Shown here: positions 5,047-5,265 of the stretch, piece after piece
How the letters are laid out: each line of letters starts with the position of its first letter
Position numbering within the stretch: the stretch's first letter is position 1
Assembly (NCBI GenBank): GCA_964608325.1
Contig: CAZSMX010000033.1
Location: 1 to 5,265 of the forward strand
DNA length: 5,265 bases
Source of the DNA: CAZRVH01 sp964608325
GTDB taxonomy: Bacteria; Patescibacteriota; Gracilibacteria; Peribacterales; Peribacteraceae
Direction of reading: 5' to 3'
Notes under the pieces: model-generated
The model's input: only the letters and a program-made list of their open reading frames with translations
Databases searched by the model: none
What the model was told of the DNA's origin: nothing
Translations under genes and position numbers: made by a program

Positions 5047-5075
5047 CATCCGATTTTTTTGTTTTGAAAATTATC

Positions 5076-5084
5076 GGGTACACT
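5076..5084 (+). promoter_or_regulatory. GGGTAC-type -10 box of the MBL-fold gene
   Basis: GGGTACACT holds the -10-like TACACT (5079-5084), followed by six bases and then the ATG at 5091. No Shine-Dalgarno site is present in GCCTGT, so the transcript is predicted to be leaderless. It is the third instance of this box in the window. Confidence 0.5.
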
Positions 5085-5090
5085 GCCTGT

Positions 5091-5265
5091 ATGAACATTA
5101 TTCCACATGGAGCCGCTCTCGAAGTCACCGGCAGCTGCCACGAAATCCAGGTGAATGGAAAGCGCATCCTGCTTGATTGCGGACTGTTCCAAGGAAAGAG
5201 AAAGGAAACCGCGGTGAAGAACGCGACGTTCTCATTCGATCCTTCGAAGGACATCGATGCGATGA
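5091..5265 (+). CDS. MBL-fold RNA-processing metallo-hydrolase (beta-CASP type), N-terminal part
   Basis: The first 58 codons of a gene that runs off the right edge. MNIIPHGAALEVTGSC, followed by EIQVNGKRILLDCGLFQGKR (residues 18-37) and FDPSKDIDAM at the end, is the standard N terminus of the bacterial metallo-beta-lactamase-fold/beta-CASP ribonuclease homologues related to YSH1/CPSF73. In these the DIDA(V) segment leads directly into the HxHxDH zinc-binding motif, which would lie just past the window and cannot be checked. Such proteins are cytoplasmic nucleases acting on RNA; substrate here is unknown. The start at 5091 is favoured because the family begins this way and a -10 box precedes it. 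It is divergent from the MBOAT gene, with 124 bases between the two starts. Its first codons resemble the fragment at 2361-2408. Confidence 0.85.
   Translation, partial: MNIIPHGAALEVTGSCHEIQVNGKRILLDCGLFQGKRKETAVKNATFSFDPSKDIDAM

Noticed and set aside
4967..5254. N-terminal extension of the MBOAT gene by 96 codons.
   Set aside because: The extension would run antisense through the divergent promoter region and the metallo-hydrolase start, and family members begin at MFFNSL.
1..5265. CRISPR array, tRNA, insertion sequence with transposase or a phage gene.
   Set aside because: No spaced repeat array, cloverleaf with CCA end, transposase motifs or paired terminal inverted repeats were seen on either strand by eye.

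Overview
The window looks like bacterial chromosome from an uncultured or poorly known lineage. It opens inside the 3' end of a 5S rRNA gene, so it lies just downstream of an rRNA operon. Hand counts over 60-base samples give about 65 % GC inside the pseudouridine synthase gene, but only 38-50 % in parts of the SGNH-like gene. TGA, TAA and TAG are all used as stops in intact genes, so the code is standard. Some starts have Shine-Dalgarno sites (336, 704). Others (1233, 1953, 2361, 5091) have a -10-like hexamer only 6-8 nt before the ATG, the layout of leaderless transcripts. I cannot assign a phylum; a candidate-phylum bacterium (for example the Peregrinibacteria/Peribacteria branch of Patescibacteria) is only a guess.

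Layout. (1) 1-160: 5S rRNA tail, a strong hairpin, and a second candidate terminator. (2) 252-585: a self-contained unit with a near-consensus promoter, a 60-residue putative membrane protein and an intrinsic terminator. (3) 604-1209: an AT-rich promoter with an inverted repeat and a leader hairpin, a 148-residue membrane-anchored or exported protein of unknown function, and a terminator with a GCGA tetraloop. (4) 1221-2318: an RsuA/RluB/RluF-family 23S/16S rRNA pseudouridine synthase, then a 121-residue helical protein of unknown function whose -10 box contains the synthase stop codon. (5) 2346-2408: a promoter-like box and start codon followed by a 15-codon frame resembling the first codons of the metallo-hydrolase gene at 5091; probably a gene remnant. 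(6) 2418-4966, minus strand: two genes overlapping by one base, an AlgI-type MBOAT membrane O-acyltransferase followed by an SGNH/AlgJ-DltD-like anchored extracytoplasmic protein. (7) 4967-5265: a short divergent promoter region with a perfect palindrome and direct repeats, then the first 58 codons of an MBL-fold (beta-CASP type) RNA-processing metallo-hydrolase that runs off the window.

How the parts work together. The first half is RNA-centred housekeeping (5S rRNA, rRNA pseudouridylation) mixed with small orphan genes. The minus-strand pair forms a plausible cell-surface acylation module: the MBOAT protein would take an acyl group (usually acetyl) from the cytoplasm across the membrane, and the SGNH-like partner would place it on an exported glycan or other polymer. 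No polymer biosynthesis gene is visible nearby. The pair has lower GC than its neighbours, runs opposite to them, and sits between a remnant resembling the start of the metallo-hydrolase gene and the intact start of that gene. This suggests, but does not prove, that it was inserted there.
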